This document shows positions 1-10,089 of a DNA stretch of 38,050 nucleotides, piece after piece. This DNA is from Thermoguttaceae bacterium. GTDB taxonomy: Bacteria; Planctomycetota; Planctomycetia; Pirellulales; Thermoguttaceae. Each line of letters starts with the position of its first letter. The stretch's first letter is position 1. A program made the translations under genes and the position numbers. Location of the stretch: contig JANXAQ010000228.1 in NCBI GenBank assembly GCA_025062105.1, forward strand, positions 1 through 38,050, read 5' to 3'. Below the pieces are notes generated by a model. That model saw only the letters and a program-made list of their open reading frames with translations. It was not told where the DNA came from and searched no databases.

Positions 1-94
1 GTAGGTTCTGTGCATAGTTGGCTTTCTGGGGGATGAGGCTTATTTGCCTATATTGTCTATCTTGCCTAATTAACCCACAGAATTTCAGCCGCAC

Positions 95-203
95 CCGTTC
101 TAACCCTTTGAGAATATGGGAGTGAGGAAATTGGCTGAGAAAAGATTTTCCAAAGCATAACTCTTTGAAATAAAGGAAGTTACAAAAAAGAGTAAAAGTC
201 GAG
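95..203 (+). repeat. Family A remnant, copy 1
   Basis: The right end GTAAAAGTCGAG and the core GTGAGGAAATTGGCTGAG (121-138), preceded by CTAACCC, match the family. The left end is decayed beyond recognition. It lies 67 bp past the rseP stop. Confidence 0.5.
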
Positions 204-270
204 AGAACAGGGCCTACCGCCAATACTCGGGATTGCCAAAAATTTCCCGCCAATTAGCAGGTAAAGCCGG

Positions 271-2763
271 CTAATTACCGGCAAACCATCGGCCAATATC
301 CATCCCAGTAACCCATATCACTAAACCAAGGATGAAAACCAACCCCAGATACGTCAGGGTTACTAGCACTCGTTCGCTGGGCGGTTTGCCACGGATACCC
401 TCATAGGCCAAAAAGACCATATGGCCGCCGTCCAGCACGGGAATGGGCAGGAAATTCAGGACAGCCAAGTTGGCGCTAAGAATGCAGAGAAACAAAAGGA
501 ATTCTCCGGTGCCGGCAGAGGCAAACTGAACGGCTGCATCAATAATGCCGATCGGCCCTCGCAGTTCGCTGGCCGATACTTGCCCAGAACCCAACGCCCC
601 TAGCATTCGGAAAATCAGCGTCAGAGAATCCACCGTCTCTTGATAGGCCATGCCAAGGGCTGCTAAAACAGAATCGGCTTTTCGGTGGAAAGTATCCGGC
701 TCCAACAGCAAGCCTCGCATGGGGTAGTAGGCTCCTTCCAAAGGGGTGGGCTGAAGTCGCACCGTCTGCACCTGACCGGCTGGGTCTTGTAGTTGTAGCT
801 CTACGGTGGTACCAGGCAGGGCGTGTTGAAGGCGGTGGATCAGATAGGGCCAATTGGGTTTGTCGCCTAAAACAGCTTTAATCGGAATGGCCAACATTTT
901 GTAGGCCGCTCGGTTTTGCGCTGGAGTAAGCCGGGGGTCCACAAACTCTTCTGGCGGGAGCAGCCGAGCGGCCAACAACAAGCTGCCGGGTTGAATCCCA
1001 GCCTCAGCCGCAGGACTGCCTGGAATGATCCCCACGACTTTATTCCGCACTTGATAAGCGATGCCCAAACTGGGCACGGCCACCGGACTTTCCGCTGTAA
1101 AACTCTCATAATACACATCTACATTCCGGAGGGGGACAGAAAACTCAATGAGACGGTCCTGTCGAAGCACCCCCAGCCGGACAGCACTGCCCGGCTGCAA
1201 CTTTGCCCGCTTTCGAAGCCGTTCCGGAAGCGTCAGCGGATCGCCCACCGGTTGGCCGTCTAGAGTGCTTAAGATGTCGCCTGGTCGGGAGGTGCCGTCC
1301 CCCTGAGCCTTTTCTTCCGCTAAAAGACCAGCGCGTTGGGCTGGGCTGTTCTCCTGGATGGCAACAATCGGCCCCATCTCCAAGATTAAGCCCAATCGGC
1401 GGATCGGCTGCGGCGCTACCCGGACCACCAATTCTTCCTCATCTTGCTCATCAAGAGCGGCTGTCTGGCCGGTGGCCTCTCCCACCGGAGAGGAATTTCC
1501 CGCTGGAAGATGTTCAGAGTGTGCTGGCGGTGGTGTTTTGGCGGTTTTAATTCCTCTAGAAGGCCGACGGAGGCGAAGTTCAATTGGCTGATCAGCCAGT
1601 GTTGCCAAGGCCCGCCGAAGCTCGGCATAGTGGGTGATGGGTTTGCCGTTGACCCCAATAATGCGATCACCCGGCATTAAAGGGGGATTGGTTTGGGCGG
1701 CGGCTGTGCCGGGCACCGCTGCTAATTCCTGCATCAATTGGGTGGTCCACGGGACTCCCACCCCAATAGTTGGGTATTTCCCACTACTTTGAGGGTAAAC
1801 ATGGATATTCCGCGGTTCTGGTTCCCCTGGTCGGTACACTAGCAACTGGACGCCTTTTTCCGGATCGCCCAGAGAAATGTCGGTCCGAAGCTGTTGGAAC
1901 CGATCGACTTTTCGGCCTTCGATTTGGAGGATTTGGTCTCCAGGCAAGATGTTTTTCTGCCAAGCAGGCTGTCCTGGTACTACTTCCCCCACCCCACAGC
2001 GGACATCCTCCACTCCGACCGCAAAGGCCCAAATCGCCACCAGAAAAGCAAACACTACATTCATTACCACCCCAGCAGCAATGATGGCCATCCTTTGGGG
2101 GACGCTTTTAGCTAAATAGCTGCGGGGGTGATAGAGGGCAGCTTCCAGAGCAGCGATTTCCTCGGAAGAAGGCAGATGCTGACCCCCAGAAGGTTCTGCT
2201 GGGCTGGGCGAGGGGGTCTGCAGGGAACTTTGGGCATTTCCTTGGGCAATTGAAGAGGTTCTGGGGGGTTCGGAGGGGGAATCGTTATCGACAATTTGGG
2301 AAATATTGGATGTTTGAGTAGTTTGAGAAGAATTAATAATTTGCGAACTTTGGGAGTTTTGGGCAGTTTTTGCAGCCTTCGCCCGCTCCAATTCCTCCCG
2401 CAACCGCCCCGGATGATCCTCTTGGCCCAACATCTTCACATATCCACCTAATGGAAACGCTCCGATGCCATATTCGGTCTCCCCCCACCGAAACCGCAAA
2501 AGCCGAAGCCCAAAGAAGTCAAACCCTAAATAAAACTTCTCACACCAAACACCTGTCCATTTCGCCACCAGAAAGTGGCCCAATTCGTGGACGAAAATCA
2601 CCATACAAAGCCCTAGAACCACTTTCAGGACCACCAGCAGTCCGTCCACCCACGTAGGCTCGGCGGAAGCCCAGACTGCAGAAGGCCAGCCTCCACCAAG
2701 AGCTTCGAAAAACCAATTTGCTAACATCCCCATGGCAGTTAAAGGGTTTTGGAACATACCCAA
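271..2763 (-). CDS. rseP: Site-2 intramembrane metalloprotease RseP, with extra PDZ repeats
   Basis: Membrane zinc protease that cuts anti-sigma factors or signal-peptide remnants inside the membrane. Visible: TM segment with HELGH at residues 59-63 (zinc ligands and catalytic Glu), a second TM at about 228-250, and the C-terminal PVLDGG motif at 775-780 (third zinc ligand region) followed by a last TM. Between them lie four PDZ-like units at about 255-330, 345-400, 464-540 and 573-600, where E. coli RseP has two. At 830 aa it is far longer than the usual 350-450. Residues 128-207 are a Ser/Gln/Thr/Pro-rich low-complexity insert. Start: the TTG at 2763 sits 7 nt after AGGAGG (2771-2776); ATG codons at 2757 and 2733 are alternatives. 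The TTG start overlaps the dxr stop by 25 bp, which suggests translational coupling. Identification is secure; the substrate is unknown. Confidence 0.93.
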   Translation of the reverse strand: MGMFQNPLTAMGMLANWFFEALGGGWPSAVWASAEPTWVDGLLVVLKVVLGLCMVIFVHELGHFLVAKWTGVWCEKFYLGFDFFGLRLLRFRWGETEYGIGAFPLGGYVKMLGQEDHPGRLREELERAKAAKTAQNSQSSQIINSSQTTQTSNISQIVDNDSPSEPPRTSSIAQGNAQSSLQTPSPSPAEPSGGQHLPSSEEIAALEAALYHPRSYLAKSVPQRMAIIAAGVVMNVVFAFLVAIWAFAVGVEDVRCGVGEVVPGQPAWQKNILPGDQILQIEGRKVDRFQQLRTDISLGDPEKGVQLLVYRPGEPEPRNIHVYPQSSGKYPTIGVGVPWTTQLMQELAAVPGTAAAQTNPPLMPGDRIIGVNGKPITHYAELRRALATLADQPIELRLRRPSRGIKTAKTPPPAHSEHLPAGNSSPVGEATGQTAALDEQDEEELVVRVAPQPIRRLGLILEMGPIVAIQENSPAQRAGLLAEEKAQGDGTSRPGDILSTLDGQPVGDPLTLPERLRKRAKLQPGSAVRLGVLRQDRLIEFSVPLRNVDVYYESFTAESPVAVPSLGIAYQVRNKVVGIIPGSPAAEAGIQPGSLLLAARLLPPEEFVDPRLTPAQNRAAYKMLAIPIKAVLGDKPNWPYLIHRLQHALPGTTVELQLQDPAGQVQTVRLQPTPLEGAYYPMRGLLLEPDTFHRKADSVLAALGMAYQETVDSLTLIFRMLGALGSGQVSASELRGPIGIIDAAVQFASAGTGEFLLFLCILSANLAVLNFLPIPVLDGGHMVFLAYEGIRGKPPSERVLVTLTYLGLVFILGLVIWVTGMDIGRWFAGN

Positions 2764-3926
2764 CGTTGAACCTCCTGGCGTGCCCAGCGATCTAAGCGGA
2801 GCAAAGTCTCCAAGCTGGGATTGGGATCATATGGATGATGTTCTACCACGGCGCGGCAGGCGGGCACAATATAGGTAAAAGGGATTTTTCCTTCCAAGAA
2901 GGCAGCTACTGCTGCCTCGTTGGCCCCATTAAGCACCGCACCAGCCGTCCCGCCTTGTTGGGCCACTTCGATGCCCAATTGCAAAGCCACATGGCGTTCC
3001 GGATCCGGTGGATAAAACTCCAAACAGTAGGCTTCCGACCAGTCGAACTGACGGGCTACAGCAGGCTGGCGATCCGGCCAAAACAGGGCGTATTGGATCG
3101 GCAAGCGCATATCCGGGGGACTCATCTGGGCAATGACCGACCCGTCGATATATTCTACCATAGAATGGATGATCGATTGGGGGTGGATTAATACTCCTAT
3201 CTGGTGGGGAGCAAGCTCAAACAACCATCGTGCTTCGATAATCTCCAAGGCTTTGTTCATTAAAGTGGCCGAGTCGATGGTGATCTTCGGCCCCATGTTC
3301 CAAGTAGGATGGGCTAAGGCCTCCTGAACAGTTACTTGGTGGAGTCGTTCTAAAGGATAACTGCGGAAGGGACCGCCGCTTGCCGTCAGAAGGACCCGGC
3401 GAACTTCCTGACGGCGTCCTGCCTGCAAGGCCTGAAAGACCGCACTATGTTCGCTATCGACCGGCAGGATCCGAGCACCGCGCTGCGCAGCCAACCGGGT
3501 TACCAACGGCCCAGCAATCACAAGACTTTCCTTGTTAGCTAAAGCTACGGTTTTGCTGGCATCTAAGGCGGCCCAGGTCCCTTCCAATCCGGCTCGGCCT
3601 ACAATGGCCACTAATACAATATCTACCTCAGGCAGTTGAACTACCTCAATCAGGGCATTATGCCCCACCCGAAGTTGGGTCTCCGCAGGTAAACCGGACC
3701 AATCTTGCCGAGCTGCCGCCTCCGGATCGGTTACCACGATATACCCGGGACGAAACTGCTGGGCCTGGGCCTTCAGCAAAGCCGTATTCCTATGAGCACT
3801 AAGGGCCACCACTTTCAGCCGACCTTCTGAGGCCGCTACGACCTCCAACGTATTCCGCCCAATACTCCCAGTGGACCCTAACAAAGCAAGCCCCCGGACT
3901 TTCGTGCCTGCCGGTGCCTCAGTCAT
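2739..3926 (-). CDS. dxr: 1-deoxy-D-xylulose 5-phosphate reductoisomerase
   Basis: Second step of the MEP isoprenoid pathway: NADPH-dependent rearrangement and reduction of DXP to 2-C-methyl-erythritol 4-phosphate, in the cytoplasm. Visible: N-terminal Rossmann motif GSTGSIG at residues 17-23, the metal/substrate motif PVDSEHSAVFQ, the loop LTASGGPFR, and the HPTWNMGPKITIDSATLMNK stretch typical of the family. Its 395 aa match the usual length of about 390-400. A weak purine-rich site (GGAAGAG) precedes the ATG. It is the first gene of a minus-strand pair whose second gene, rseP, starts inside it; the dxr-rseP neighbourhood is common in bacteria, although uppS and cdsA are absent here because the upstream neighbour is the divergent ftsH. 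Confidence 0.97.
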   Translation of the reverse strand: MTEAPAGTKVRGLALLGSTGSIGRNTLEVVAASEGRLKVVALSAHRNTALLKAQAQQFRPGYIVVTDPEAAARQDWSGLPAETQLRVGHNALIEVVQLPEVDIVLVAIVGRAGLEGTWAALDASKTVALANKESLVIAGPLVTRLAAQRGARILPVDSEHSAVFQALQAGRRQEVRRVLLTASGGPFRSYPLERLHQVTVQEALAHPTWNMGPKITIDSATLMNKALEIIEARWLFELAPHQIGVLIHPQSIIHSMVEYIDGSVIAQMSPPDMRLPIQYALFWPDRQPAVARQFDWSEAYCLEFYPPDPERHVALQLGIEVAQQGGTAGAVLNGANEAAVAAFLEGKIPFTYIVPACRAVVEHHPYDPNPSLETLLRLDRWARQEVQRWVCSKTL

Positions 3927-4226
3927 GCTCTTCCCACAGCCTGTTTTGCAGTCCGCTAGAGGTTTGTCTATTCTATTATTCTCACCCAGTCCATCATTCC
4001 ATTAAAGGTACCATGTCCAAGCTCAGGAAGAAATCCCTAGTAGGCGTTTGGGGAAGCCAGGCTGAGGTTTTTATCTTGCCGAGGGGAATCGCTAAAAATG
4101 TTCCCTAAGACTTTTTTTAAAGAAGTAGGCCGGCTATGATGGAAACAGGGGAGAGATCCTACCCAAGATAAAAGCCGTTTGGATGATTTTGAGGTGGTTT
4201 TAGTCATTTAGGAGGTATGGTCTTTG
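3927..4226. promoter_or_regulatory. Divergent spacer between dxr and ftsH
   Basis: This 300-bp spacer must hold promoters for both dxr (leftward) and ftsH (rightward). The best candidate for ftsH is TATGAT at 4135-4140, with a T-rich, poorly matching -35 about 17 bp upstream (4112-4117). AGGAGG at 4210-4215 is the ftsH ribosome binding site. No repeat-family copy is seen here, unlike most other long spacers in the window. The promoter call is only a pattern match. Confidence 0.3.
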
Positions 4227-6221
4227 ATGGAGCCGTCTTCTCAAGAGCCGAAACGTTCCGAAACCCGGCCTCCTAAGAATTCTGGGAGTGGACGTCTGAT
4301 CTGGTATTTGGTACTTTTTGGCGGTGCCATATTGGTGATAGCTAGCTTGCTAAATTCGGAACCCTCTGTGGAGCTTGCTTATAGCGATTTGTGGCGTTTG
4401 ATTGAGCAAGGTGCTCCGGAACGAAATCCCAAGGCAGCCATTGAAGTGGTCCAAACCCAGCGGGGCCGCCAAGTACGGGTTCGATATTGGAACCTTCGGG
4501 ATTTGACAATTGGCCCACATGAGATCACCGGCGTGGTCAGTCGGCAGGTGGTGGCTCCGGCCTCTCGGCAAAGCGAACCGGAGACCGATATTCGGTTTAC
4601 GACTTCCCGAGTGGGGCTAGAAAACGACAATCACGCTTTATTCAAGTTGGCAATCGAGAAGGGATTTCAGCGGATTCGAGCCGAAGAGCCTCCCAGTAGT
4701 TGGCGCTATTATCTGTCGATGCTGGTATTTTTGGTAGTATTTTCGGCGATCCTTCTTTGGATGATCCGTCGGTTTGGGGGAGCAGGTTCGGCGATTGCGT
4801 TCGGCCGAAGTCGGGCAAAATTTGTTGCTCAGGAGGAAGTGGGCGTTACCTTTGAGGATGTGGCCGGCCTAGACGAAGCCGTCGAAGAACTCCGCGAAGT
4901 GGTCGAGTTTCTGAAAATGCCCGACAAATTTCGAGCCCTGGGGGGGCGGATTCCGAAGGGGGTGTTGCTGGTTGGGCCGCCGGGCACTGGGAAGACGCTT
5001 TTGGCCAAAGCAGTGGCCGGCGAAGCAGGCGTCCCGTTTTTCAGCCTATCCGGCTCCGATTTTGTGGAGATGTTTGTTGGTGTAGGGGCTGCCAGAGTAC
5101 GAGATATGTTTCAGCAGGCCAAAAACCACGCCCCATGCATCATCTTCATCGACGAACTGGATGCTTTGGGCAAAACCCGAGGCACCAGTGTGGTGGGCGG
5201 CCACGACGAAAGGGAACAGACGCTCAATGCTCTGCTAGTAGAAATGGATGGCTTCAGTACCAATAGTGGGGTCATTGTGCTGGCCGCTACCAATCGGCCG
5301 GAGACGCTAGATCCGGCTCTTTTGCGTCCGGGGCGATTCGATCGGCATGTGCTGGTGGATCGGCCAGATGTCCGAGGCCGGGAGGCCATCCTCCGAGTCC
5401 ATCTGAAGAACGTCAAACTGGATCCGAGTGTAAATGTCGAAGAACTGGCTAGTCTGACGCCCGGCTTTGTGGGTGCGGATTTAGCCAGTATGGTCAACGA
5501 AGCGGCCTTATTGGCCGCGCGACGTGGTAAACAATCGGTTACCATGCAGGACCTCACCGAAGCTATTGAACGGGTTACAGCCGGACTAGAAAAACGTCAA
5601 CGTATCATCCACGAACAGGAAAAACTGCGAATCGCCTACCATGAAAGTGCCCATGCCTTGGTAGCTTCCTGCTTGCCGAACGCGGATCCGGTTCATAAAG
5701 TGTCGATCATACCGCGCGGCTTGGCCGCCCTTGGCTACACCATGCAACGACCGGAAGGCGATCGATATCTACTTACCCAAACCGAACTGGAAAGCCGAAT
5801 CCAGGTCCTGCTGGCCGGCATCGTGGCCGAAGAAATGATCTTTAACGACATTTCCACCGGTGCCCAGAATGATCTGCAACGAGCCACCGAAATTGCTCGC
5901 AGCATGGTGATGGAGTTTGGGATGAGTCGGCTAGGGCGGATTTCGTTCCGAGATGGTCCCCGCTCGGTTTTTCTCAACCATAGCTCCGACTGGCCAACCC
6001 AACGACTTTACAGCGAACAAACCGCCCGGGAAATCGATCTGGAAGTCAAACGGATTCTGGAAGAAGGGCTGCAGAAAGTGCGGGAGCTATTAGAAGCTCG
6101 TCGGCCCGCCCTGATGGCCCTTGCCCAGCGTCTAATAGAACGAGAAGTCTTAGACACCGATGAATTACAGGCCACTATCGCCGCCGCAATGCCACAGAAT
6201 GGTCCAGCCTGTTCTCCCTGA
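4227..6221 (+). CDS. ftsH: ATP-dependent zinc metalloprotease FtsH
   Basis: Membrane-anchored AAA+ protease that extracts and degrades membrane and regulatory proteins. Visible (numbering from the ATG): TM1 at about 24-42, a periplasmic segment, TM2 at about 162-181, Walker A GPPGTGKT at 250-257, Walker [10 protein letters not shown] with D309/E310, the second region of homology ending at RPGRFDRHV, the zinc motif HESAH at 472-476 and the likely third ligand D549 in [10 protein letters not shown]. Length of 664 aa is normal. AGGAGG at 4210-4215 lies 11 nt before the ATG and 8 nt before an in-frame TTG at 4224, so either could start the protein. The C-terminal tail is short. It is followed at 60 bp by an oppositely oriented tRNA gene, with no clear terminator between them. 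Confidence 0.97.
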   Translation: MEPSSQEPKRSETRPPKNSGSGRLIWYLVLFGGAILVIASLLNSEPSVELAYSDLWRLIEQGAPERNPKAAIEVVQTQRGRQVRVRYWNLRDLTIGPHEITGVVSRQVVAPASRQSEPETDIRFTTSRVGLENDNHALFKLAIEKGFQRIRAEEPPSSWRYYLSMLVFLVVFSAILLWMIRRFGGAGSAIAFGRSRAKFVAQEEVGVTFEDVAGLDEAVEELREVVEFLKMPDKFRALGGRIPKGVLLVGPPGTGKTLLAKAVAGEAGVPFFSLSGSDFVEMFVGVGAARVRDMFQQAKNHAPCIIFIDELDALGKTRGTSVVGGHDEREQTLNALLVEMDGFSTNSGVIVLAATNRPETLDPALLRPGRFDRHVLVDRPDVRGREAILRVHLKNVKLDPSVNVEELASLTPGFVGADLASMVNEAALLAARRGKQSVTMQDLTEAIERVTAGLEKRQRIIHEQEKLRIAYHESAHALVASCLPNADPVHKVSIIPRGLAALGYTMQRPEGDRYLLTQTELESRIQVLLAGIVAEEMIFNDISTGAQNDLQRATEIARSMVMEFGMSRLGRISFRDGPRSVFLNHSSDWPTQRLYSEQTAREIDLEVKRILEEGLQKVRELLEARRPALMALAQRLIEREVLDTDELQATIAAAMPQNGPACSP

Positions 6222-6280
6222 TCTGTTCTCTTTGAGCCCCAAAACCAATTCCTCAGGAACATTCGTAGACCCCCTGCTAG

Positions 6281-6354
<74 letters not shown>

Positions 6355-6408
6355 ATGCCAACCGAGAGACTGCCTTGGCGAATTCTTACCCGTTCCCAGA
6401 TAGGTTTT

Positions 6409-6500
6409 CCGTAACCATTCCGCCCCATGGTGTAGCCCCATTTTTCCCTCTCCCGTCTTTAGGGAAGAGGCGGGTGTTTCCCTCGGCTGAAATGTTACGG
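6409..6500 (-). repeat. Family E inverted-repeat element, copy 1
   Basis: The ends are CCGTAACCATTCCGCC and GGCTGAAATGTTACGG, imperfect inverted repeats, flanked on both sides by TTTT. It shares the end sequence AACATTTCAGCCGA and a nearby AAACAC block with the copies at 35382 and 37247. It has no coding capacity. Confidence 0.55.
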
Positions 6501-6828
6501 TTTTGCGCATCCGAATAAAGTTATTATAAAGGCTAACATCCTTCTTGCAAAGCCGGTCCGGATATCCACATTCATTCTTCTCTTTTTCTGCCATCGAAAA
6601 ACTAGGAAGGCAGGCTTGCTGTGGGGCCCCTCTGGCAGTACGGATAACGGCCATGGCGACCTACCGCCGAAACCGGGAATAGGCAAGCTATAGTGGTAAG
6701 AAGTAAGAAGATAAAAGGGGCTAGATTTATCCATCGATGGGGCAAAGATTCCCCTGATAGAGGGGCTGAATAAGAACGCTTCCTGGGCGTCCAAGCCCAG
6801 GAGATCACAAGTGGAAACTCTTTTTGGA

Positions 6829-6977
6829 CTCCGCTTTTGCCATTTTCCCTAACTTCTTTTGCCCTCGAAAGTTACGGAATATCTACTATTTGTACATATA
6901 ATTTCTTAACTCTAACGCCTGCAAGGGGTTAGAACATCACACAGTCGCCAACAGGCTTAAAAATAGTAAAAGTCGAG
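6829..6977 (-). repeat. Family A inverted-repeat element, copy 2
   Basis: The left end CTCCGCTTTTGCCATTTT pairs with the right end AATAGTAAAAGTCGAG. The interior matches the family core read on the minus strand. TTTGG occurs at both flanks (one extra A at the left), a possible 5-bp target duplication. It ends 28 bp beyond the stop of the DUF1080 gene. Confidence 0.7.
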
Positions 6978-7005
6978 TTTGGTTGGGGGAACGGAAAACG
7001 AACTC

Positions 7006-7785
7006 TTACTGGCCAGCTAAGTTTAGAGGGCGAACTCGTACATTTCGGTAAGCGACCGGACCGTGATCGCCCTGCAAAAACAAAGGTCCTTGGGGTTTTT
7101 CTTTTTCCACCCGCCAAGCCCAACCGGTCGGCCAGCGCAGTTCCACGTTCTCATGAATCACCTGCCCATTAAGGACCACTTTGACAAATCGGGCGTTTTC
7201 GGTCTTTTGGCCCTTGGCGTCAAAGCGGGGTGCCCGAAACACAATGTCTAGCGTCTGCCATTGGCCTGGCGGTTTGGCCGCATTCAGGCGGGGTGGCACC
7301 CCTTCGTCAATGGTATGATACCTAGGGGTAAGTTCGGCCCGGGGATACACGCCGCCGCAATCTTCGCCGGTGAGCTTCTTTTTGCCAAAACTGTCTAAAA
7401 TCTGAATCTCGTATAGACCCTGCAACTTCACCCCGGCATTGGAGCCTTTGGGAATAAGAAATTCCAGATGGACTTCCAGGTCGGCAAACTGCTGTTTGGA
7501 CCGGAGGTTTCGCTCTAAGGCCAGCCCTTCAAGGGTACTTATGAGCACGCCTTGGCCTGGCACCGCACGGAGCTTCCGACCTGTTGGAACGGCAGGATCA
7601 ACTTGGGCATCGCCGGCGACAATCCAACCGTTACCTCCCTCCCAAGCAGCCAACTCTTTGCCAGGCGGCATTAAGTCCTGCCAACCGTCCGGCTCGGCAG
7701 CCTGAACCAATCCACCAGCTCCTGTCAAAGCCCCTCTTACCCATATCCACATCCAGCATAGCAGCCCGTTTATGGATCGTCTCAT
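7006..7785 (-). CDS. Secreted DUF1080 / 3-keto-disaccharide hydrolase family protein
   Basis: A 259-aa protein with an N-terminal signal-like segment (residues 1-29, basic start, hydrophobic core, cleavage near VQAAEP). The body has the LamG-like beta-sandwich pattern of the DUF1080 family, including LEFLIPKGSNAGVKLQGLYE, the SFGKKKLTGEDCGGVYP region and a C-terminal HGPVAYRNVRVRPL ending. Members of this family are numerous in planctomycetes and some act on 3-keto sugars or other glycans; the substrate here cannot be read from the sequence. Start: ATG 7 nt after AAGGAG. The gene is single, with a 309-bp gap to the upstream radical SAM gene, so it probably has its own promoter. Confidence 0.85.
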   Translation of the reverse strand: MRRSINGLLCWMWIWVRGALTGAGGLVQAAEPDGWQDLMPPGKELAAWEGGNGWIVAGDAQVDPAVPTGRKLRAVPGQGVLISTLEGLALERNLRSKQQFADLEVHLEFLIPKGSNAGVKLQGLYEIQILDSFGKKKLTGEDCGGVYPRAELTPRYHTIDEGVPPRLNAAKPPGQWQTLDIVFRAPRFDAKGQKTENARFVKVVLNGQVIHENVELRWPTGWAWRVEKEKPQGPLFLQGDHGPVAYRNVRVRPLNLAGQ

Positions 7786-8094
7786 GCTTCAACTCCTTCT
7801 TGGGGCTGAAAAGGATTTGGTAGGGAAATTCCTAGAACGCCAGCGGAGATGTTCCCTCTGTAGGTTCCCCATCACCCGATAGGAGCCGGAGAACTGGCCT
7901 TATCAACTCTGGTTGTACCAAAATCCAGCTCTTTCCGCTCAGGATGGGATTTTATTGTACCTCTCCAGGAGAGGGCATTCCATAAGACAGAGCAAAAAGT
8001 CTTGCCTTGAAGAACCAACCGGTCCCCGCAAACTCCGGGCGCAGGAAATCTTTCCGAGGAGAAGGAAGATACTATTGCCTTCCTGGGGATTGAC
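7786..8094. other. 309-bp spacer, nothing recognised
   Basis: Lies between the stop of the radical SAM gene and the start of the DUF1080 gene, both on minus. It should carry the DUF1080 promoter; AAGGAG just before the start is the only site I can point to. No family A-E repeat and no convincing gene is seen. Confidence 0.4.
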
Positions 8095-9990
8095 TCACAC
8101 AGAGGCAGGGACCTGCGGTTTGCCAGAAGTTTTGGGTTTCGGCAGGGCAGGGCTGGAGAGTTTCTGGGGGGTTTCTCGGGCCGATGGAAGGAGTTCATCG
8201 GGCAGAACCGTCGGTTGGCTGGCCCACCCGATTCGGGCCTGGACCCAGCGGGCCAATTCCGGCACTGGACCAGACCGCTGCCGGTCCACCTCGGCCAAAG
8301 CCGCTTCATTGCAGGTGTAGAAGGTCGGCGGTTCATAGCTCCAACCGGTTGCTAATCGTTTTTCCTCCTGCCGGGCAGTCCAGTGCAAATATCGGCCTCC
8401 AATGGCCGCATAGAGGCGAGCTTTCCATCCGAATTCGGCGTACAACTCTTGCAACAGATGGGCCATTTTAGCTCGCAGATGCGGCTGGTGGGCAAAATAC
8501 CGATAGCAGGCCGCCACCACCGCCACATAGGTGGTGCCTAGTTCTCGGCATTCCCAGCGAATTCGGTCCTGGACCCGTAGATCGGGATGGTCTTTATAGC
8601 GGCGCCAGCCGGCCAGCATGGTCCGAACGATCCGAGCCACGCTGGGACCATTTGCTTGAAAATGCCGGGCAAACGCTCGCCGAATGATTTCCACCTCCAT
8701 GCCAGGGGGGATATGAGGATGATAATAGTTCAAGATGTATTGGCCGTGTACGTCAGCAATATGATAGGCCGTTTCCGGTTTGAGCCGACCTTCGGCGGCT
8801 AGTTGCCGATAAAGCGGCGTACCTGGAATCGGCGTATAGAGCATGAACTGATGAAAGTCCGTATCATGGCCAATGGCATAGTCAATCGCCTGGTCGATAT
8901 TGTCGGGTGTATGATTTTCCAAGCCTAAAATCGTAGAACCCAAGACCTTGATTCCATGCGACTGCAACGTGCGTACCAGCTCGAACGTGTTAATCCCGTG
9001 CAACTTACTATACTGACTGTTTTCGCCCTCCAGGCCCATCCAGACCCAGGAGACGCCCAGCCGCACCAATTGGTCAACAGTATAGCTTCGCAGCACATTG
9101 GCCGAGCTGAAGACATTTAACGTCCACGGTCTGTTATACTGTTCCATCAGCTCCAGAAGTCGTAATGCGCGCCGCCGATGCAAGAGGAAGTTTTCGTCCA
9201 TCACAAAGAAGGAGCGTACCTGCATGGACTGGGCCAACTGATCCATAATGTCAAAAAGTTCATCGCCCGTCTCGTAAAAATTCACAAACTTCCCTTTTCC
9301 GCCAAACATGGCCGAGGTGGAACAAAAATTGCATCCAAACGGACAACCCACGGATGGAATTAGCGTGGCCGCTACATCGCCGGGCTTTTCCTTAACAGTT
9401 ACTCCCATGTTCCGGGTCCCGTAGCCGGAAAGAATCTCCGGATGGCGAATCGGCCGCTCCGGATCTTCGCCCAAATACAACCGGAACCACCGAATGCCGT
9501 CGCCCCGGACGATATAGTCGGCGTCAATCCGCTGGGCCAAATCAGGAATTGTGGCGATATGCCCACCTACAACGATTTTGGCCTCCGGCAAATACTGCCG
9601 AACCAATTCACACATCTTCCGCACCTTCAACAGGTTCGGAATGATCGACGTGATGCCGACAATGTCGTAGCGGCGTGTGCGAATTTCTTCCACAAACCGA
9701 TCCAGGCTCGGAAAGTCCAGTATCCAACATGGAGCCTCAATATTAGCCTGGATCATCATCAGCCCCCAACTGCGATGAAACATCCGAATGGAAAATGGCC
9801 CCTGCTCCCGGGTAACCTGATTTTGGTATAGTTCCATCGGATTCAGACGCCGACTGCCATACTCATCATCCTGGCCATACGGACCGAACACACTGCAAAG
9901 AAGCACTTTCGCCTGTCGGCCCAAGGGATGAACCGGATGTTGGGCATCCGAACGGGCTTCCTGGGATAAACTCACCTTAGGACGAATCAT
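8095..9990 (-). CDS. B12-binding-like radical SAM protein
   Basis: A 631-aa protein with the architecture of cobalamin-type radical SAM enzymes. An N-terminal Rossmann-like region (about 28-170) includes YDIVGITSIIPN, KIVVGGHIATIPD and DYIVRGDG, followed by the radical SAM core with the cluster motif CPFGCNFC (C216, C220, C223), MDENFLLHRRRALRLLE, and a late YTPIPGTPLYRQL. Residues 450-631 form a helical C-terminal extension. I see no DxHxxG motif, so the N-terminal domain may bind cobalamin base-on or not at all. The reaction is unknown; relatives methylate or rearrange lipids, tetrapyrroles and other metabolites. Start: ATG with AGGAG 12 nt upstream. It is monocistronic as far as can be seen. 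The family call is secure, the function is not. Confidence 0.85.
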   Translation of the reverse strand: MIRPKVSLSQEARSDAQHPVHPLGRQAKVLLCSVFGPYGQDDEYGSRRLNPMELYQNQVTREQGPFSIRMFHRSWGLMMIQANIEAPCWILDFPSLDRFVEEIRTRRYDIVGITSIIPNLLKVRKMCELVRQYLPEAKIVVGGHIATIPDLAQRIDADYIVRGDGIRWFRLYLGEDPERPIRHPEILSGYGTRNMGVTVKEKPGDVAATLIPSVGCPFGCNFCSTSAMFGGKGKFVNFYETGDELFDIMDQLAQSMQVRSFFVMDENFLLHRRRALRLLELMEQYNRPWTLNVFSSANVLRSYTVDQLVRLGVSWVWMGLEGENSQYSKLHGINTFELVRTLQSHGIKVLGSTILGLENHTPDNIDQAIDYAIGHDTDFHQFMLYTPIPGTPLYRQLAAEGRLKPETAYHIADVHGQYILNYYHPHIPPGMEVEIIRRAFARHFQANGPSVARIVRTMLAGWRRYKDHPDLRVQDRIRWECRELGTTYVAVVAACYRYFAHQPHLRAKMAHLLQELYAEFGWKARLYAAIGGRYLHWTARQEEKRLATGWSYEPPTFYTCNEAALAEVDRQRSGPVPELARWVQARIGWASQPTVLPDELLPSARETPQKLSSPALPKPKTSGKPQVPASV

Positions 9991-10089
9991 GAAGGGCGCT
10001 TTCTCCTAAAAAATACCGAACCTTGTTTGCGAACTCACCATGCAGCTATTGATCAGCAAATACGACCATCCGTTGGGAAGGGTTTTCTA

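Larger units (their letters stand above)
6355..7005. other. 651-bp spacer with repeats, no gene
   Basis: It contains a family E element (6409-6500) and a reverse-oriented family A element (6829-6977). Between them is a perfect 8-bp hairpin, TCCTGGGC/GCCCAGGA at 6781-6802, without a T tract. Short open frames here lack credible start signals and cross the tRNA or the repeats. Nothing else is recognised. Confidence 0.6.

Noticed and set aside
7872-8336. A 154-codon minus-strand frame overlapping the end of the radical SAM gene
   Set aside because: It is largely in another frame of a certain gene and shows no family features.
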